Shown: positions 51,420 through 60,715, numbered from the stretch's first letter. The stretch: DNA of 64,000 bases from an uncultured Bacteroides sp. (GCA_944320865.1 CALUJC010000003.1:47519-111518), one strand, 5' to 3'. Made by a program: numbers and translations. The notes: a model not told the origin generated them from the sequence alone.

Positions 51420-52693
51420 AAGTAGACGTACTATTAGGATTACAATGGGGCGACGAAGGCAAAGGCAAGGTCGTCGATGTCTTGACCCCGCGATATGATG
51501 TCGTGGCCCGCTTTCAGGGAGGCCCCAATGCCGGGCATACGCTGGAGTTTGAAGGACAGAAATACGTGCTCCGCTCCATCCCTTCCGGCATATTCCAGGG
51601 CGATAAGATAAACATCATCGGTAACGGGGTGGTATTGGACCCGGCTCTGTTCAAAGCCGAGGCCGAAGCATTGGAGGCTTCCGGCCACAACCTGAAAGAA
51701 CGTTTGCACATCTCCAAGAAGGCCCACCTCATTCTGCCTACCCACCGCTTGCTGGATGCCGCTTACGAGGCAGCCAAGGGAGACGCCAAGGTGGGAACCA
51801 CAGGCAAGGGCATCGGCCCCACTTATACGGATAAAGTCAGCCGCAACGGTTTGCGTGTGGGTGACATCTTGCACGACTTTGATAAGAAATACGCGGCTGC
51901 CAAGGCCCGCCACGAGCAGATACTGAAAAGCTTGAACTACAGCTACGACCTCTCCGAACTGGAGAAGGCATGGTTTGAAGGCATTGAGTACCTCAAGCAA
52001 TTCCAGTTGGTGGATAGCGAGCATGAGATAAACTTCCTGCTGGCTTCCGGAAAGTCTGTGTTGTGCGAGGGTGCACAAGGCACTATGCTCGACGTGGACT
52101 TCGGCTCTTATCCCTTCGTCACTTCTTCCAATACCATCTGTGCGGGAGCCTGCACAGGCTTGGGCGTTGCCCCCAACAAGATTGGCGATGTATACGGTAT
52201 ATTCAAGGCCTATTGCACCCGCGTAGGTGCCGGACCATTCCCCACCGAACTGTTTGATGAGACGGGCGACAAGATAGGTGCCTTGGGACATGAGTTTGGT
52301 GCGGTGACGGGGCGCAAGCGCCGTTGCGGCTGGATAGACTTGGTGGCCTTGAAATATGCAGTCATGATAGACGGCGTGACCAAGCTGATTATGATGAAAA
52401 GCGATGTGCTCGACTCCTTTGAAACCATCAAGGCTTGCGTGGCCTATAAAGTGGATGGCGAGGAGATAGACTACTTCCCGTTCGACATAAAGGAGGGCAA
52501 TCTTGAACCTGTCTACGTGGAGTTGCCCGGTTGGAAGACGGATATGACGAAGATGCAGAGTGAGGACGAATTTCCGGAAGAATTCAACGCCTACCTCTCC
52601 TTCCTTGAAGAACAGCTGGGTGTGCCCATCAAGATAGTATCCGTAGGCCCCGACCGCGAGCAGACGATTGAGCGCTATCTCGAGGATGATTGA
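51416..52693 (+). CDS. purA: Adenylosuccinate synthetase
   Basis: A 425-residue GTP-dependent enzyme that joins IMP and aspartate in adenylate synthesis. The N-terminal signature GLQWGDEGKGKVVDVL contains the catalytic Asp and P-loop-like glycines. QGTMLDVDFGSYPFVTSSNT and TGRKRRCGWIDLVAL are the other family blocks. Length equals the usual 425-430. Its start overlaps the fur stop by four bases, so translation is probably coupled. A terminator and a separate fucosidase gene follow. Confidence 0.97.
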   Translation: MKVDVLLGLQWGDEGKGKVVDVLTPRYDVVARFQGGPNAGHTLEFEGQKYVLRSIPSGIFQGDKINIIGNGVVLDPALFKAEAEALEASGHNLKERLHISKKAHLILPTHRLLDAAYEAAKGDAKVGTTGKGIGPTYTDKVSRNGLRVGDILHDFDKKYAAAKARHEQILKSLNYSYDLSELEKAWFEGIEYLKQFQLVDSEHEINFLLASGKSVLCEGAQGTMLDVDFGSYPFVTSSNTICAGACTGLGVAPNKIGDVYGIFKAYCTRVGAGPFPTELFDETGDKIGALGHEFGAVTGRKRRCGWIDLVALKYAVMIDGVTKLIMMKSDVLDSFETIKACVAYKVDGEEIDYFPFDIKEGNLEPVYVELPGWKTDMTKMQSEDEFPEEFNAYLSFLEEQLGVPIKIVSVGPDREQTIERYLEDD

Positions 52694-52711
52694 TACCATA
52701 ATAATAAATGG

Positions 52712-52763
52712 GCTGCATAGGACGATGCGGTAAGCCCCGCATAGCTTTCTATGCAGCTTTTTT
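52712..52763 (+). terminator. Intrinsic terminator after purA
   Basis: GCTGCATAG (52712-52720) pairs with CTATGCAGC (52749-52757), enclosing an inner ATGCGG/CCGCAT hairpin, and is followed by TTTTTT. Confidence 0.85.
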
Positions 52764-52775
52764 CTAAATCTTTGC

Positions 52776-54086
52776 ATGATGAAGACACGACGTTTACTTA
52801 TCCTTTTACTTTTAGCAATTCTCATACCTCTTCCCTTTAAAGCGCAAAGCCCTTGCCTTTCCGAGGAGAACCTGCGCTCTCGTCAAGACTTTCGCGATGC
52901 CAAGTTTGGCATCTTCCTGCATTGGGGGCTTTACAGCATGCTGGCCACCGGCGAGTGGACCATGACCAACAATAACCTGAACTACCGTGAATATGCCAAG
53001 CTGGCTGGAGGCTTTTATCCCTCCAAGTTTGATGCCGCTCGTTGGGTGTCGGCCATCAAGGCATCGGGGGCCAAATACATCTGCTTTACGAGCCGCCACC
53101 ATGAAGGTTTTTCCATGTTCCACACCCGGTACTCCGATTATAACATTGTAGATGCCACGCCTTTCAAGCGCGATGTGCTGAAGGAGTTGGCTGATGAGTG
53201 CCATAAGCAAGGCATACGGCTGCACTTGTATTATTCGCACATCGATTGGTACCGCGAGGATGCCCCTTGGGGGCGGACAGGGCGCGGTACGGGCAGACCC
53301 AATCCGGAAGGGAACTGGGACTCTTATTACCAGTTCATGAATAACCAGCTGACAGAGTTGCTGACCAACTACGGAGAGATTGGTGCCATTTGGTTTGACG
53401 GGTGGTGGGACCAAGACCAAAACCCAGACTTCGATTGGCATTTGCCGGAGCAGTATGCGTTGATACACCGTCTGCAACCGGCATGCCTGGTGGGCAATAA
53501 CCACCATCAGACGCCTTTTGAGGGTGAAGACATCCAAATCTTTGAGCGAGACCTGCCCGGTGAGAACAAAGCCGGCTTGTCGGGGCAAGACATCAGTTCG
53601 TTGCCTTTGGAGACTTGTGAGACGATGAACGGCATGTGGGGATATAAGATAACCGACCAGAACTATAAATCGCCCAAGACCTTGATTCATTATTTGGTAA
53701 AAGCCGCCGGAAGAGATGCCAACCTCTTGCTGAACATAGGCCCGCAACCCGATGGCGAGCTTCCTGCAGTGGCCTTAGAGCGCTTGGAGCAGGTGGGCAA
53801 ATGGATGCAGGTGTATGGCGAAACCATTTATGGCACCCGTGGTGGATGTATCGCTCCACATCCATGGGGAGTGACAACGCAAAAGGATGGAAAATTATAT
53901 GTCCATATCTTAGATTTGCAAGACAAATCCCTCTTTTTGCCTTTGGAAGGAGTGAGGGTGAAGCGGGCCGTAGACTTTGTTACCCGGCATCCGGTGAAAA
54001 TGCAGAAATGCAAAGATGGCATCTTAATACAATTAGAAGAAGTGCCTACGGACATAGACAAGGTGGTAGAGTTGGAAATCAGTTGA
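52776..54086 (+). CDS. Alpha-L-fucosidase (GH29)
   Basis: A 436-residue secreted hydrolase that removes alpha-L-fucose from glycans. The signal peptide ends near PLPFKAQ. The GH29 core has FGIFLHWGLYSM, the His-rich CFTSRHHEGFSMF, and the nucleophile Asp208 in IWFDGWWD. It is shorter than many GH29 enzymes and lacks an obvious extra carbohydrate-binding domain. It stands alone, not in the SusCD locus, directly after the purA terminator. It probably feeds on host or dietary fucosylated glycans. Confidence 0.92.
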   Translation: MMKTRRLLILLLLAILIPLPFKAQSPCLSEENLRSRQDFRDAKFGIFLHWGLYSMLATGEWTMTNNNLNYREYAKLAGGFYPSKFDAARWVSAIKASGAKYICFTSRHHEGFSMFHTRYSDYNIVDATPFKRDVLKELADECHKQGIRLHLYYSHIDWYREDAPWGRTGRGTGRPNPEGNWDSYYQFMNNQLTELLTNYGEIGAIWFDGWWDQDQNPDFDWHLPEQYALIHRLQPACLVGNNHHQTPFEGEDIQIFERDLPGENKAGLSGQDISSLPLETCETMNGMWGYKITDQNYKSPKTLIHYLVKAAGRDANLLLNIGPQPDGELPAVALERLEQVGKWMQVYGETIYGTRGGCIAPHPWGVTTQKDGKLYVHILDLQDKSLFLPLEGVRVKRAVDFVTRHPVKMQKCKDGILIQLEEVPTDIDKVVELEIS

Positions 54087-54220
54087 TTTTAGCTAATTCT
54101 TCCTAAAAGATAGTAGAGTAGGTCTGCATCTTCATCCTTTCCTCTTACTTTTGGCAAACTATTTGTTTGGTATAATACGATAATATGATTGTTTATTAAT
54201 TAAATGAAGAAAGAAAATTT

Positions 54221-54916
54221 ATGGGAACAGGAGTGATAGGATTGCAATGGATTATCTTTATCGGTGTGGCCATTGTCAGTTGGCTGGTGCAGATGAATCT
54301 GCAAAGCAAGTTTAAGAAATTCTCTAAAGTGCCGATGACCGGCGGCATGACGGGACGCGATGTAGCCTTGAAGATGCTTCACGACAATGGCATTTATGAT
54401 GTGACGGTGACGCATACTCCGGGACATTTAACTGACCATTATAATCCGATGAATAAGACGGTGAACTTGAGTGAAGATGTTTATTCGGGCAATAGCATCA
54501 TGGCCGCCGCCGTGGCTGCCCACGAGTGCGGGCATGCAGTGCAACACGCCCGTGCTTATGCGCCACTGAAAATGCGTAGCGCGCTGGTGCCGGTGGTGTC
54601 GTTTGCTTCGCAATGGATGACGTGGCTGCTGCTGGGTGGCATCTTGCTGCTGAACACCTTTCCGCAATTGTTGCTGGCCGGCATCATTCTTTTTGCCACG
54701 ACTACGCTGTTCAGCTTCATCACCTTGCCGGTAGAGATTAATGCCAGCCAGCGCGCATTGTCATGGCTGAGTAGTGCCGGACTGACTAATTCGTATAATC
54801 ATGGGCAGGCAGAATCTGCTTTGCGTGCTGCTGCTTATACCTATGTAGTGGCTGCTTTGGGTTCGCTGGCTACGCTGATATATTATGTCATGATATTCAT
54901 GGGGCGTCGTGAGTGA
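54221..54916 (+). CDS. Membrane zinc metallopeptidase (YugP family)
   Basis: A 231-residue membrane protein with an N-terminal membrane segment, the zinc motif HECGHAVQHA near residue 105, and three further hydrophobic segments (VPVVSFASQWMTWLLLGGILLL and others). The order and the LPVEINASQRAL block match the YugP/Zn-peptidase_2 family. Substrates are not known for the family. It is flanked by the fucosidase gene and a terminator, so it is probably transcribed alone. Confidence 0.9.
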   Translation: MGTGVIGLQWIIFIGVAIVSWLVQMNLQSKFKKFSKVPMTGGMTGRDVALKMLHDNGIYDVTVTHTPGHLTDHYNPMNKTVNLSEDVYSGNSIMAAAVAAHECGHAVQHARAYAPLKMRSALVPVVSFASQWMTWLLLGGILLLNTFPQLLLAGIILFATTTLFSFITLPVEINASQRALSWLSSAGLTNSYNHGQAESALRAAAYTYVVAALGSLATLIYYVMIFMGRRE

Positions 54917-54957
54917 TGGCATTGCAGCCCGTTGAGAAGGGAGAAAAAAGCATGATA

Positions 54958-55000
54958 AAAGGTGCGTTGTGGCTCTGGCCCGGCGCACCTTTCTCTTTTT
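54958..55000 (+). terminator. Intrinsic terminator after the zinc peptidase gene
   Basis: AAAGGTGCG (54958-54966) pairs with CGCACCTTT (54984-54992), followed by CTCTTTTTT. Confidence 0.8.
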
Positions 55001-55126
55001 TCGAGGTAAGAGAAGAATTTTTTCTGTTTTTCTCAGCTTTTCCTATTTCCTTCCAGATTCGCGTTCTTTCTTTGCATCAGAAAACAATAGAATCATTGAA
55101 TATTAACCCTTAAAAAACAAAGCAGT

Positions 55127-55570
55127 ATGAAAAAGTTATTTTTATTATTGGTGAGTGTGTTTACAATGCAAGCTGTAATGGCTGACAACGACAAGCCCGT
55201 GACCTTCGAACAATTGCCGCAGGCCGCACAGGTGTTTATCAAACAGAACTTCGCAGACAGGGAGATTGCGTTTGCCAAGGTGGATAAGGACTGGTTTGAT
55301 GCAACGTATGACGTGTTGTTCACCAACGGGGAGAAGCTGGAGTTCAACAAGAAGGGCGAATGGAAGGAAATGCAGTGCAAGCTTAACTCTGTGCCCGAGA
55401 AGGCGCTTCCGGCAGCTATCGTGAAGTTTGTGAACGAGAAATATCCCGGTGCAAAGGTGCTCTCCATCGAGAAAGACCGTTATGAATATGAAGTAAAGCT
55501 CTCCAATTTCTGGGAGATAACCTTCGACTTGCAGTTCAATGTCATCGACTTGGACCGTGACGACGATTGA
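55127..55570 (+). CDS. Secreted PepSY-like protein
   Basis: A 147-residue protein with a signal peptide ending near AVMA. The mature part holds two PepSY-like repeats, visible as the paired segments LPQAAQVFIKQNFADREIAF and LPAAIVKFVNEKYPGAKVL, each followed by YDVLFTNGEKLEF or YEVKLSNFWEITF strands. Bacteroidetes carry many such small periplasmic proteins; their role is unknown. The C-terminus is acidic (DLDRDDD). A strong terminator follows. Confidence 0.85.
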   Translation: MKKLFLLLVSVFTMQAVMADNDKPVTFEQLPQAAQVFIKQNFADREIAFAKVDKDWFDATYDVLFTNGEKLEFNKKGEWKEMQCKLNSVPEKALPAAIVKFVNEKYPGAKVLSIEKDRYEYEVKLSNFWEITFDLQFNVIDLDRDDD

Positions 55571-55605
55571 TACGTCTGTCTGCGCATAATATATAAGGTA
55601 TAGGC

Positions 55606-55643
55606 AATCCCGGCGCGTTATCCCAACGTGCCGGGATTTTTTT
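55606..55643 (+). terminator. Intrinsic terminator after the PepSY-like gene
   Basis: AATCCCGGC (55606-55614) pairs with GCCGGGATT (55630-55638), with an inner GCGTT/AACGT extension, and a run of T follows. Confidence 0.85.
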
Positions 55644-55683
55644 AGACATACATGTATAAAAGAATGAATGCAGAGCCTGTTTT

Positions 55684-57873
55684 TTACCGGATAAACAGCA
55701 ACTCGCGATACTTGGGCAATGTCCACATCTGGTCATCGACCATCAATTCGAGCTTGTCCACGTGGTAGCGGATTTGCTCAAGCATGGGCGCGATGGTGTC
55801 GTGGTAGGCGATTGCCTTCTCGCGTTCGCCGGAAATCTTGTTGGCCACCTTGCGTGCCTCGACCAGGGAGTCCACGTGTTCCTTGATGTAGCTGGTGTGC
55901 TCGGCAATCTTGCAGATGATGGCCACGTTCTCGGCGGAAAGCTTGCCGGCCTGCTCGGGCGGGAAGAGGCCTTTCAGCTTGTAGACGTTGTCTATCAGCT
56001 TGGTCTGGTACTCGGTAGCCACGGGGACGATGTGGTTCATCACCAGGTCGCCCAGCACGCGGGCTTCTATCTGAATCTTCTTGGTGTAGGTTTCCCACTT
56101 CACTTCGTTGCGGGCCTCCAGCTCCTTGCGGGTCATGACTCCCGTCGACTCGAACATACGCACGCTGCCTTCGCTGAGGTAGTTGTCGAAGATGACGGGC
56201 ACGCTCGTCTCGCAGTCCAGGCCACGCCGCGCGGCTTCGGCCTTCCACTCTTCGCTGTAGCCGTTGCCGTCGAAGCGGATGGGCTTGCACTCCTTGATGT
56301 AGCGCCGGATGACCTGGATAATGGCCGCCAGCTTCTGCTCGCCCTTAGCCATGAGGGCATCTACATCGTTCTTGAAGTCGGTGAGCTGCTCGGCCATGGC
56401 GGCGTTGAGCGCAATCATGGCGCTGGCGCAGTTGGCCTCAGAGCCTACGGCGCGGAACTCGAAGCGGTTGCCGGTGAAGGCGAAGGGCGATGTGCGGTTC
56501 CGGTCGGTGTTATCAATGAGCAGTTCCGGTATCTGCGGGATGTCGAGCTTCATGCCATGCTTGCCGCCGAGGGCCACCAACTCGTCCAGCGTGCTGTCTT
56601 CCATGTGGTCGAGGACACGGCTGAGCTGTGTGCCCAGGAACGACGAGATGATGGCGGGCGGCGCCTCGTTGGCTCCGAGGCGATGGGCATTGGTGGCACT
56701 CATGATGGAGGCCTTCAGCAGACCGTTGTGGCGGTAGACGGCCATCAGCGTGTTCACCACGAAGGTGATGAAGCGCAGGTTCTCCTCGGCCGTCTTGCCG
56801 GGGGCCATGAGCAGGATGCCGGTGTCGGTGCCCAGCGACCAGTTGTTGTGCTTGCCGCTACCGTTAACGCCCTTGAAGGGCTTCTCGTGCAGCAGCACGC
56901 GGAAGCCGTGGGTGCGGGCCACCTTGCGCATAAGCGACATGATGAGCATGTTGTGGTCTACGGCCAGGTTGCACTCCTCGAAGATGGGGGCCAGCTCAAA
57001 CTGGTTGGGTGCCACCTCGTTGTGACGGGTCTTCAAGGGGATGCCCAGCTCCAGGGCCTGTATTTCGAGGTCTTTCATGAAGGCGGCCACGCGGGTGGGG
57101 ATGGCGCCAAAGTAGTGGTCCTCCAGCTGCTGGTTCTTCGAGGCTTCGTGGCCCATCAGTGTGCGGCCGGTGAGCAGCAGGTCGGGGCGGGCAGCGTAGA
57201 GGCCTTCGTCTACCAGGAAGTACTCTTGCTCCCAGCCCAAGTAAGCCATGACCTTCCTGACGTCCGGGTCGAAGTACCGGCAAACGTCGGTGGCAGCCTT
57301 GTCCACGGCGCGCAGGGCTTTGAGCAGGGGGGCTTTATAGTCCAGCGGCTCGCCGGTGTAGGCTATGAAGACGGTGGGGATGCACAGCGTGTCGTCTACC
57401 ACGAAGACGGGCGACGAGGGGTCCCAGGCCGAGTATCCGCGAGCCTCGAAGGTGTTGCGGATGCCGCCGTTGGGGAAGCTTGATGCGTCGGGCTCCTGCT
57501 GCACGAGCAGCTTGCCGGAGAATTCCTCCATCATGCCGCCCTTGCCGTCGTGCTCCACAAAGGCGTCGTGCTTTTCGGCCGTGCCTTCGGTGAGGGGCTG
57601 AAACCAGTGGGTGTAGTGCGTGGCGCCCAGCTCCATGGCCCAGCGCTTCATGCCGGCGGCCACCTGGTCGGCCACGTCGCGGTCCAGCGTGGCGCCGTTG
57701 TCCATGGCGTCGGTCAGGCGTTGGTATACCTTGGTGGGCAGGTACTTGAACATCTTCTCGCGGTTGAACACATACTTTCCGAAGTATTCGCTCGGGCGTT
57801 CCTCCGGGATGTGCACTGCGGCCGGCTTGGTTTGGAACGCTTTTTCTACAACTCTGAATCTTAATGTAGTCAT
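55684..57873 (-). CDS. glnN: Glutamine synthetase type III
   Basis: A 729-residue enzyme that makes glutamine from glutamate, ammonia and ATP. Size and motifs are those of GSIII, the large form typical of Bacteroidetes: YFGKYVFNREKMFKYL near the start, EQEYFLVD with the metal-binding Glu, FKGVNGSGKHNNWSLGTD in the active site, and ANEAPPAIISSFLG. It is the last gene of a minus-strand set with amt, a PII gene and a porin-like gene. The array of 23-bp hairpins at 57934-58140 lies between amt and this gene. Confidence 0.97.
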   Translation of the reverse strand: MTTLRFRVVEKAFQTKPAAVHIPEERPSEYFGKYVFNREKMFKYLPTKVYQRLTDAMDNGATLDRDVADQVAAGMKRWAMELGATHYTHWFQPLTEGTAEKHDAFVEHDGKGGMMEEFSGKLLVQQEPDASSFPNGGIRNTFEARGYSAWDPSSPVFVVDDTLCIPTVFIAYTGEPLDYKAPLLKALRAVDKAATDVCRYFDPDVRKVMAYLGWEQEYFLVDEGLYAARPDLLLTGRTLMGHEASKNQQLEDHYFGAIPTRVAAFMKDLEIQALELGIPLKTRHNEVAPNQFELAPIFEECNLAVDHNMLIMSLMRKVARTHGFRVLLHEKPFKGVNGSGKHNNWSLGTDTGILLMAPGKTAEENLRFITFVVNTLMAVYRHNGLLKASIMSATNAHRLGANEAPPAIISSFLGTQLSRVLDHMEDSTLDELVALGGKHGMKLDIPQIPELLIDNTDRNRTSPFAFTGNRFEFRAVGSEANCASAMIALNAAMAEQLTDFKNDVDALMAKGEQKLAAIIQVIRRYIKECKPIRFDGNGYSEEWKAEAARRGLDCETSVPVIFDNYLSEGSVRMFESTGVMTRKELEARNEVKWETYTKKIQIEARVLGDLVMNHIVPVATEYQTKLIDNVYKLKGLFPPEQAGKLSAENVAIICKIAEHTSYIKEHVDSLVEARKVANKISGEREKAIAYHDTIAPMLEQIRYHVDKLELMVDDQMWTLPKYRELLFIR

Positions 57874-57933
57874 AATGAAATAGGTTTGAATAGTGTTTAA
57901 AATGAATAATGTATGTCTTTTGTCTTATGTCGT

Positions 57934-58140
57934 AAGGGTTGCTGTGTCTAACCCTTAAGGGTCGCTGTGTCCGACCCTTAAGGGTCTCCGTGTCTGACCC
58001 TCAAGGGTCACTGTGACTAACCCTTAAGGGTCATCGTCCCCAACCCTTAAGGGTCACTGTGGGTCGTTGCCAAGGGTATCTGATACTCTTTGTCAACAGT
58101 ATCTGATACTCTTCATTAACAGTATCAGATACCCTTTCCC
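57934..58140. repeat. Tandem hairpin array, nine units of exactly 23 bp, two unit types
   Basis: Units start every 23 bases from 57934 to 58118. The first six are AAGGGTT/AACCCTT or AAGGGTC/GACCCTT stems, a paired T-A to C-G change. Units from 58072 have the GTATCTGATAC core (AAGGGTATCTGATACTC and variants). Both unit types also occur in the array at 42277-42449. The array starts one base after the amt stop codon (58142) and precedes glnN on the same strand. Confidence 0.93.
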
Positions 58141-58141
58141 G

Positions 58142-59407
58142 TCATCTGTTGTAGGCCGATTCGCCGTGCTCGTAGATGTCCAGGCCTTCTTCTTCCACAC
58201 GCTTGTCTACGCGGATGCCTGCCAGCTTGTCCGTCACCTTAAAGAGGATGAAGGTCATCAGCGCGCTGAAGGCGATGGATATAACGGTGGCCAGCACCTG
58301 TACCCACAGCTGGTGCCAGTCGCCATAGAGGGCGCCCTGCGGGCCTTCGGGCCCGGAGATGAATTGCGTGGCAAAGACTCCCGTCAGCACAGAGCCCACT
58401 ATGCCCCCGATGCCGTGCACTCCGAAGGCGTCGAGCGTATCGTCATAACCCAGGCGTGGCTTCACCACGGCCACCATGTAGAAGCATACCATGGACGAAA
58501 TCAGGCCGATGCAGATGGCCCCGGCGATGTCCACCGTGCCGGCGGCGGGCGTAATGGCCACCAGTCCGGCCACTGCTCCGGTACAGGTACCCACGGTGGT
58601 TGGCTTTTTGTGCAGCGTCCAGTCTATCACCATCCAGGTCAGAGCAGCCACGCAAGTGGCCAGGTGGGTAACCAGGAAGGCATTTGCCGCCAGCCCGTCG
58701 GCACCCAGTCCGCTTCCGGCATTGAAGCCGAACCATCCCAACCAGAGGAAGGACGTTCCCATAAAGACCAGCGTGACGTTGTGCGGAGTCATGGGTTGGC
58801 CCGGCTTGTAGCCGCTGCGCCGACCTACCATAAGCGCCATAACGAGGGCGGAAATGCCGGCGTTGATGTGCACCACGGTGCCTCCGGCAAAGTCAATGGC
58901 ACCCATCTGCTGCAGGAATCCGCCGCCCCACACCCAGTGGGCCATGGGTATGTAGACCAGCGTGCACCACAGCACGGTGAAGAGCAGGAAGCCCGAGAAC
59001 TTGACGCGCTCGGCAAACGAGCCGAGTATCAGGGCCGGGGTGATGATGGCAAACATGCACTGGAAGAGCACGAACAGCAGTTCCGGAATCCCTGCGGCGG
59101 TGAGCGTGTCGAGCGTAATGCCGCGCAGGAACATCTTGTCGAACCCTCCGATGACGGCTCCGAGCGGGCTTCCGCAATCCATCAGGCTGGTTCCGAAGAC
59201 GAAGCTGTATCCGAACGCCACCCAAATGATGCTTACGACGGCCACAATGACCAGGCTTTGCATCACGATGCTCAGCACGTTCTTCTGTCGCACCAGTCCG
59301 CCGTAGAACAGGGCAATGCCGGGTATGGTCATCAGCAACACCAGTATCGTGGCCACAATAATCCACGCCGTGTTGCCGGTATCGAGCAGTAAAGTAGTTG
59401 TATCCAT
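58142..59407 (-). CDS. amt: Ammonium transporter
   Basis: A 421-residue membrane protein with eleven membrane segments typical of Amt/MEP channels. Characteristic blocks are ALFYGGLVRQKNVLSI, the pore region GGTVVHINAGISALV with the conserved His, and DTLDAFGVHGIGGIVGS with the second pore His. It conducts ammonium or ammonia into the cell. It is the third gene of the porin-PII-amt-glnN set, and the PII protein is its expected regulator by direct plugging. Confidence 0.96.
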   Translation of the reverse strand: MDTTTLLLDTGNTAWIIVATILVLLMTIPGIALFYGGLVRQKNVLSIVMQSLVIVAVVSIIWVAFGYSFVFGTSLMDCGSPLGAVIGGFDKMFLRGITLDTLTAAGIPELLFVLFQCMFAIITPALILGSFAERVKFSGFLLFTVLWCTLVYIPMAHWVWGGGFLQQMGAIDFAGGTVVHINAGISALVMALMVGRRSGYKPGQPMTPHNVTLVFMGTSFLWLGWFGFNAGSGLGADGLAANAFLVTHLATCVAALTWMVIDWTLHKKPTTVGTCTGAVAGLVAITPAAGTVDIAGAICIGLISSMVCFYMVAVVKPRLGYDDTLDAFGVHGIGGIVGSVLTGVFATQFISGPEGPQGALYGDWHQLWVQVLATVISIAFSALMTFILFKVTDKLAGIRVDKRVEEEGLDIYEHGESAYNR

Positions 59408-59439
59408 AGTTGTTTTCTTTTAAGTTGATAGTATTCGGT

Positions 59440-59796
59440 TTATTTCTCCAGCGCGGCGTTGTAGAGCGAAATGTCTCCCCGCTCGCCGGTGCGGATGCGT
59501 ATGGAGTCGTCCACGGGCATGATGAAGATGCGCCCGTCGCCAATCTCGCCCGTCCGCGCAGCCTTCATGATGGCCTGGACGGTCTTTTCCACGTTCTTGT
59601 CGCGCACCACAATGGAGAGCAACGTGCGCTCAATGGAACTCGTGTCGTACACTACCCCGCGATAAATGCGTCCTTCGCGGGTTTTCCCGATGCCGCGCAC
59701 GTCGTAGTAGGAGAACCACTCGATGTCGGCGGCAAGCAGTGCCTCCTTGACGTCGTCAAAGCGGCTCCTGCGGATAATGGCTTCAATCTTTTTCAT
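59440..59796 (-). CDS. Nitrogen regulatory protein PII
   Basis: A 118-residue trimeric signal protein. The N-terminal KKIEAIIRRSRFDDVKEAL is the family opening. The T-loop region reads GKTREGRIYRGVVYDTSS, longer and different from the E. coli GlnB loop. The C-terminal signature TGEIGDGRIFIMPVDDSIRIRTGERG is intact. It senses 2-oxoglutarate and ATP/ADP and should block the Amt channel 32 bases downstream. Whether its T-loop tyrosine is uridylylated is unknown. Confidence 0.94.
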   Translation of the reverse strand: MKKIEAIIRRSRFDDVKEALLAADIEWFSYYDVRGIGKTREGRIYRGVVYDTSSIERTLLSIVVRDKNVEKTVQAIMKAARTGEIGDGRIFIMPVDDSIRIRTGERGDISLYNAALEK

Positions 59797-59892
59797 ATAT
59801 CAATAGTGTTTGGGGTTTAAAACGTTATCCTGAATCTTGTTACCCTAAGCAGGTCGTCTGTATAAACTATGTCTGATATTGTATTAAGCAGC

Positions 59893-60591
59893 CTACAGGC
59901 TTATGCCGAACACGAAGTACGCGCCCTCGGTAGCCGGGTTCCAGATGGCCCGCGCAAAGACGGGGAGGGCGTAGCGGTCCGTCAACCTTATCTCTTTCGA
60001 TGCTCCGATACTGATGTCCGTCAGCTCGAAGCCTCCCGCGCCGCCGTTGTAGAACGTGTTTGCCCAAGGCGTAGCGCCCACCGAGACCGCCCATTCCAGT
60101 CCGCCCAGCGTGAAGGGCGCCGTCAGGTTAAAGTACGAAGCGTAAGCGCGGTGGCCGCTGCGGTTCACGCCGTCGTTTCCCGCGAAGTTGGTATACCAGT
60201 TGGCAGCCAGGAAGCCGAAATCGTATCCCACCTGCGCCTCGAACACATGCGCTGTGTTTCCGGCTCCGTAATGGAAGTATCCCGGCCCGTTGTTGAACCA
60301 GTAGTCCGTTACCGACACGCTGAATCCGCCCCCGGCATATCCCAGCGTCAGGTCGAACTCCTTCGTGTCCTCCCTGCTGAACCCTGCCGAACCCCATGCC
60401 GTAAGCGAGAATCCCCGGTAGCCGACGGACAACGTGGGCTGTATGCTGGCGTTTCCCAAGTCTTGTCCGCGCCAGATGTAACCGCTCACCACGTCGGCGC
60501 CGACGTTCACTTCCACCTTGTCTTGCGCCGCTGCCGGAATCGCCATTGCCAGCAAGACCGGCATCAAAAACCTTTTTACCTTTGTTTCCAT
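59893..60591 (-). CDS. Outer-membrane porin-like protein of the nitrogen cluster
   Basis: A 232-residue secreted protein with a signal peptide ending at AIPAAAQ. The rest alternates polar and aromatic residues in strands (VSGYIWRGQDLGN, FSVSVTDYWFNNGPGYFHYG) and ends in VFGISL, a typical last barrel strand. It resembles the TorF/putative porin group. It is the first gene of the minus-strand set with PII, amt and glnN, and may help ammonium or small nitrogen compounds pass the outer membrane. A -7 box lies at 60708-60715. Confidence 0.75.
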   Translation of the reverse strand: METKVKRFLMPVLLAMAIPAAAQDKVEVNVGADVVSGYIWRGQDLGNASIQPTLSVGYRGFSLTAWGSAGFSREDTKEFDLTLGYAGGGFSVSVTDYWFNNGPGYFHYGAGNTAHVFEAQVGYDFGFLAANWYTNFAGNDGVNRSGHRAYASYFNLTAPFTLGGLEWAVSVGATPWANTFYNGGAGGFELTDISIGASKEIRLTDRYALPVFARAIWNPATEGAYFVFGISL

Positions 60592-60707
60592 ACAGTACTC
60601 TTTTTTGCGTTAAACTAAACTTACCTTTTGACAGGAGTGCGCACTCTGTTTTATTCCTTTTATCTGCCGTATTGCTTGTACGGTTTCTTTTTTCAATGAT
60701 TACGCTG

Positions 60708-60715
60708 CAAAGTTA
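60708..60715 (-). promoter_or_regulatory. Candidate -7 box of the nitrogen gene set
   Basis: TAACTTTG on the minus strand fits TAnnTTTG. The leader to the porin-like gene would be about 110 bases and contains the palindrome GAGTGCGCACTC. No matching -33 box at 19 bases; TTTTG is closer. Confidence 0.45.

Noticed and set aside
55762-57483. Plus-strand open frame of 573 codons over glnN
   Set aside because: It is a low-complexity antisense frame of a well-conserved glutamine synthetase.
57934-58140. Hairpin array as a classic intrinsic terminator
   Set aside because: No unit is followed by a run of T on either strand, and many units occur in a row.
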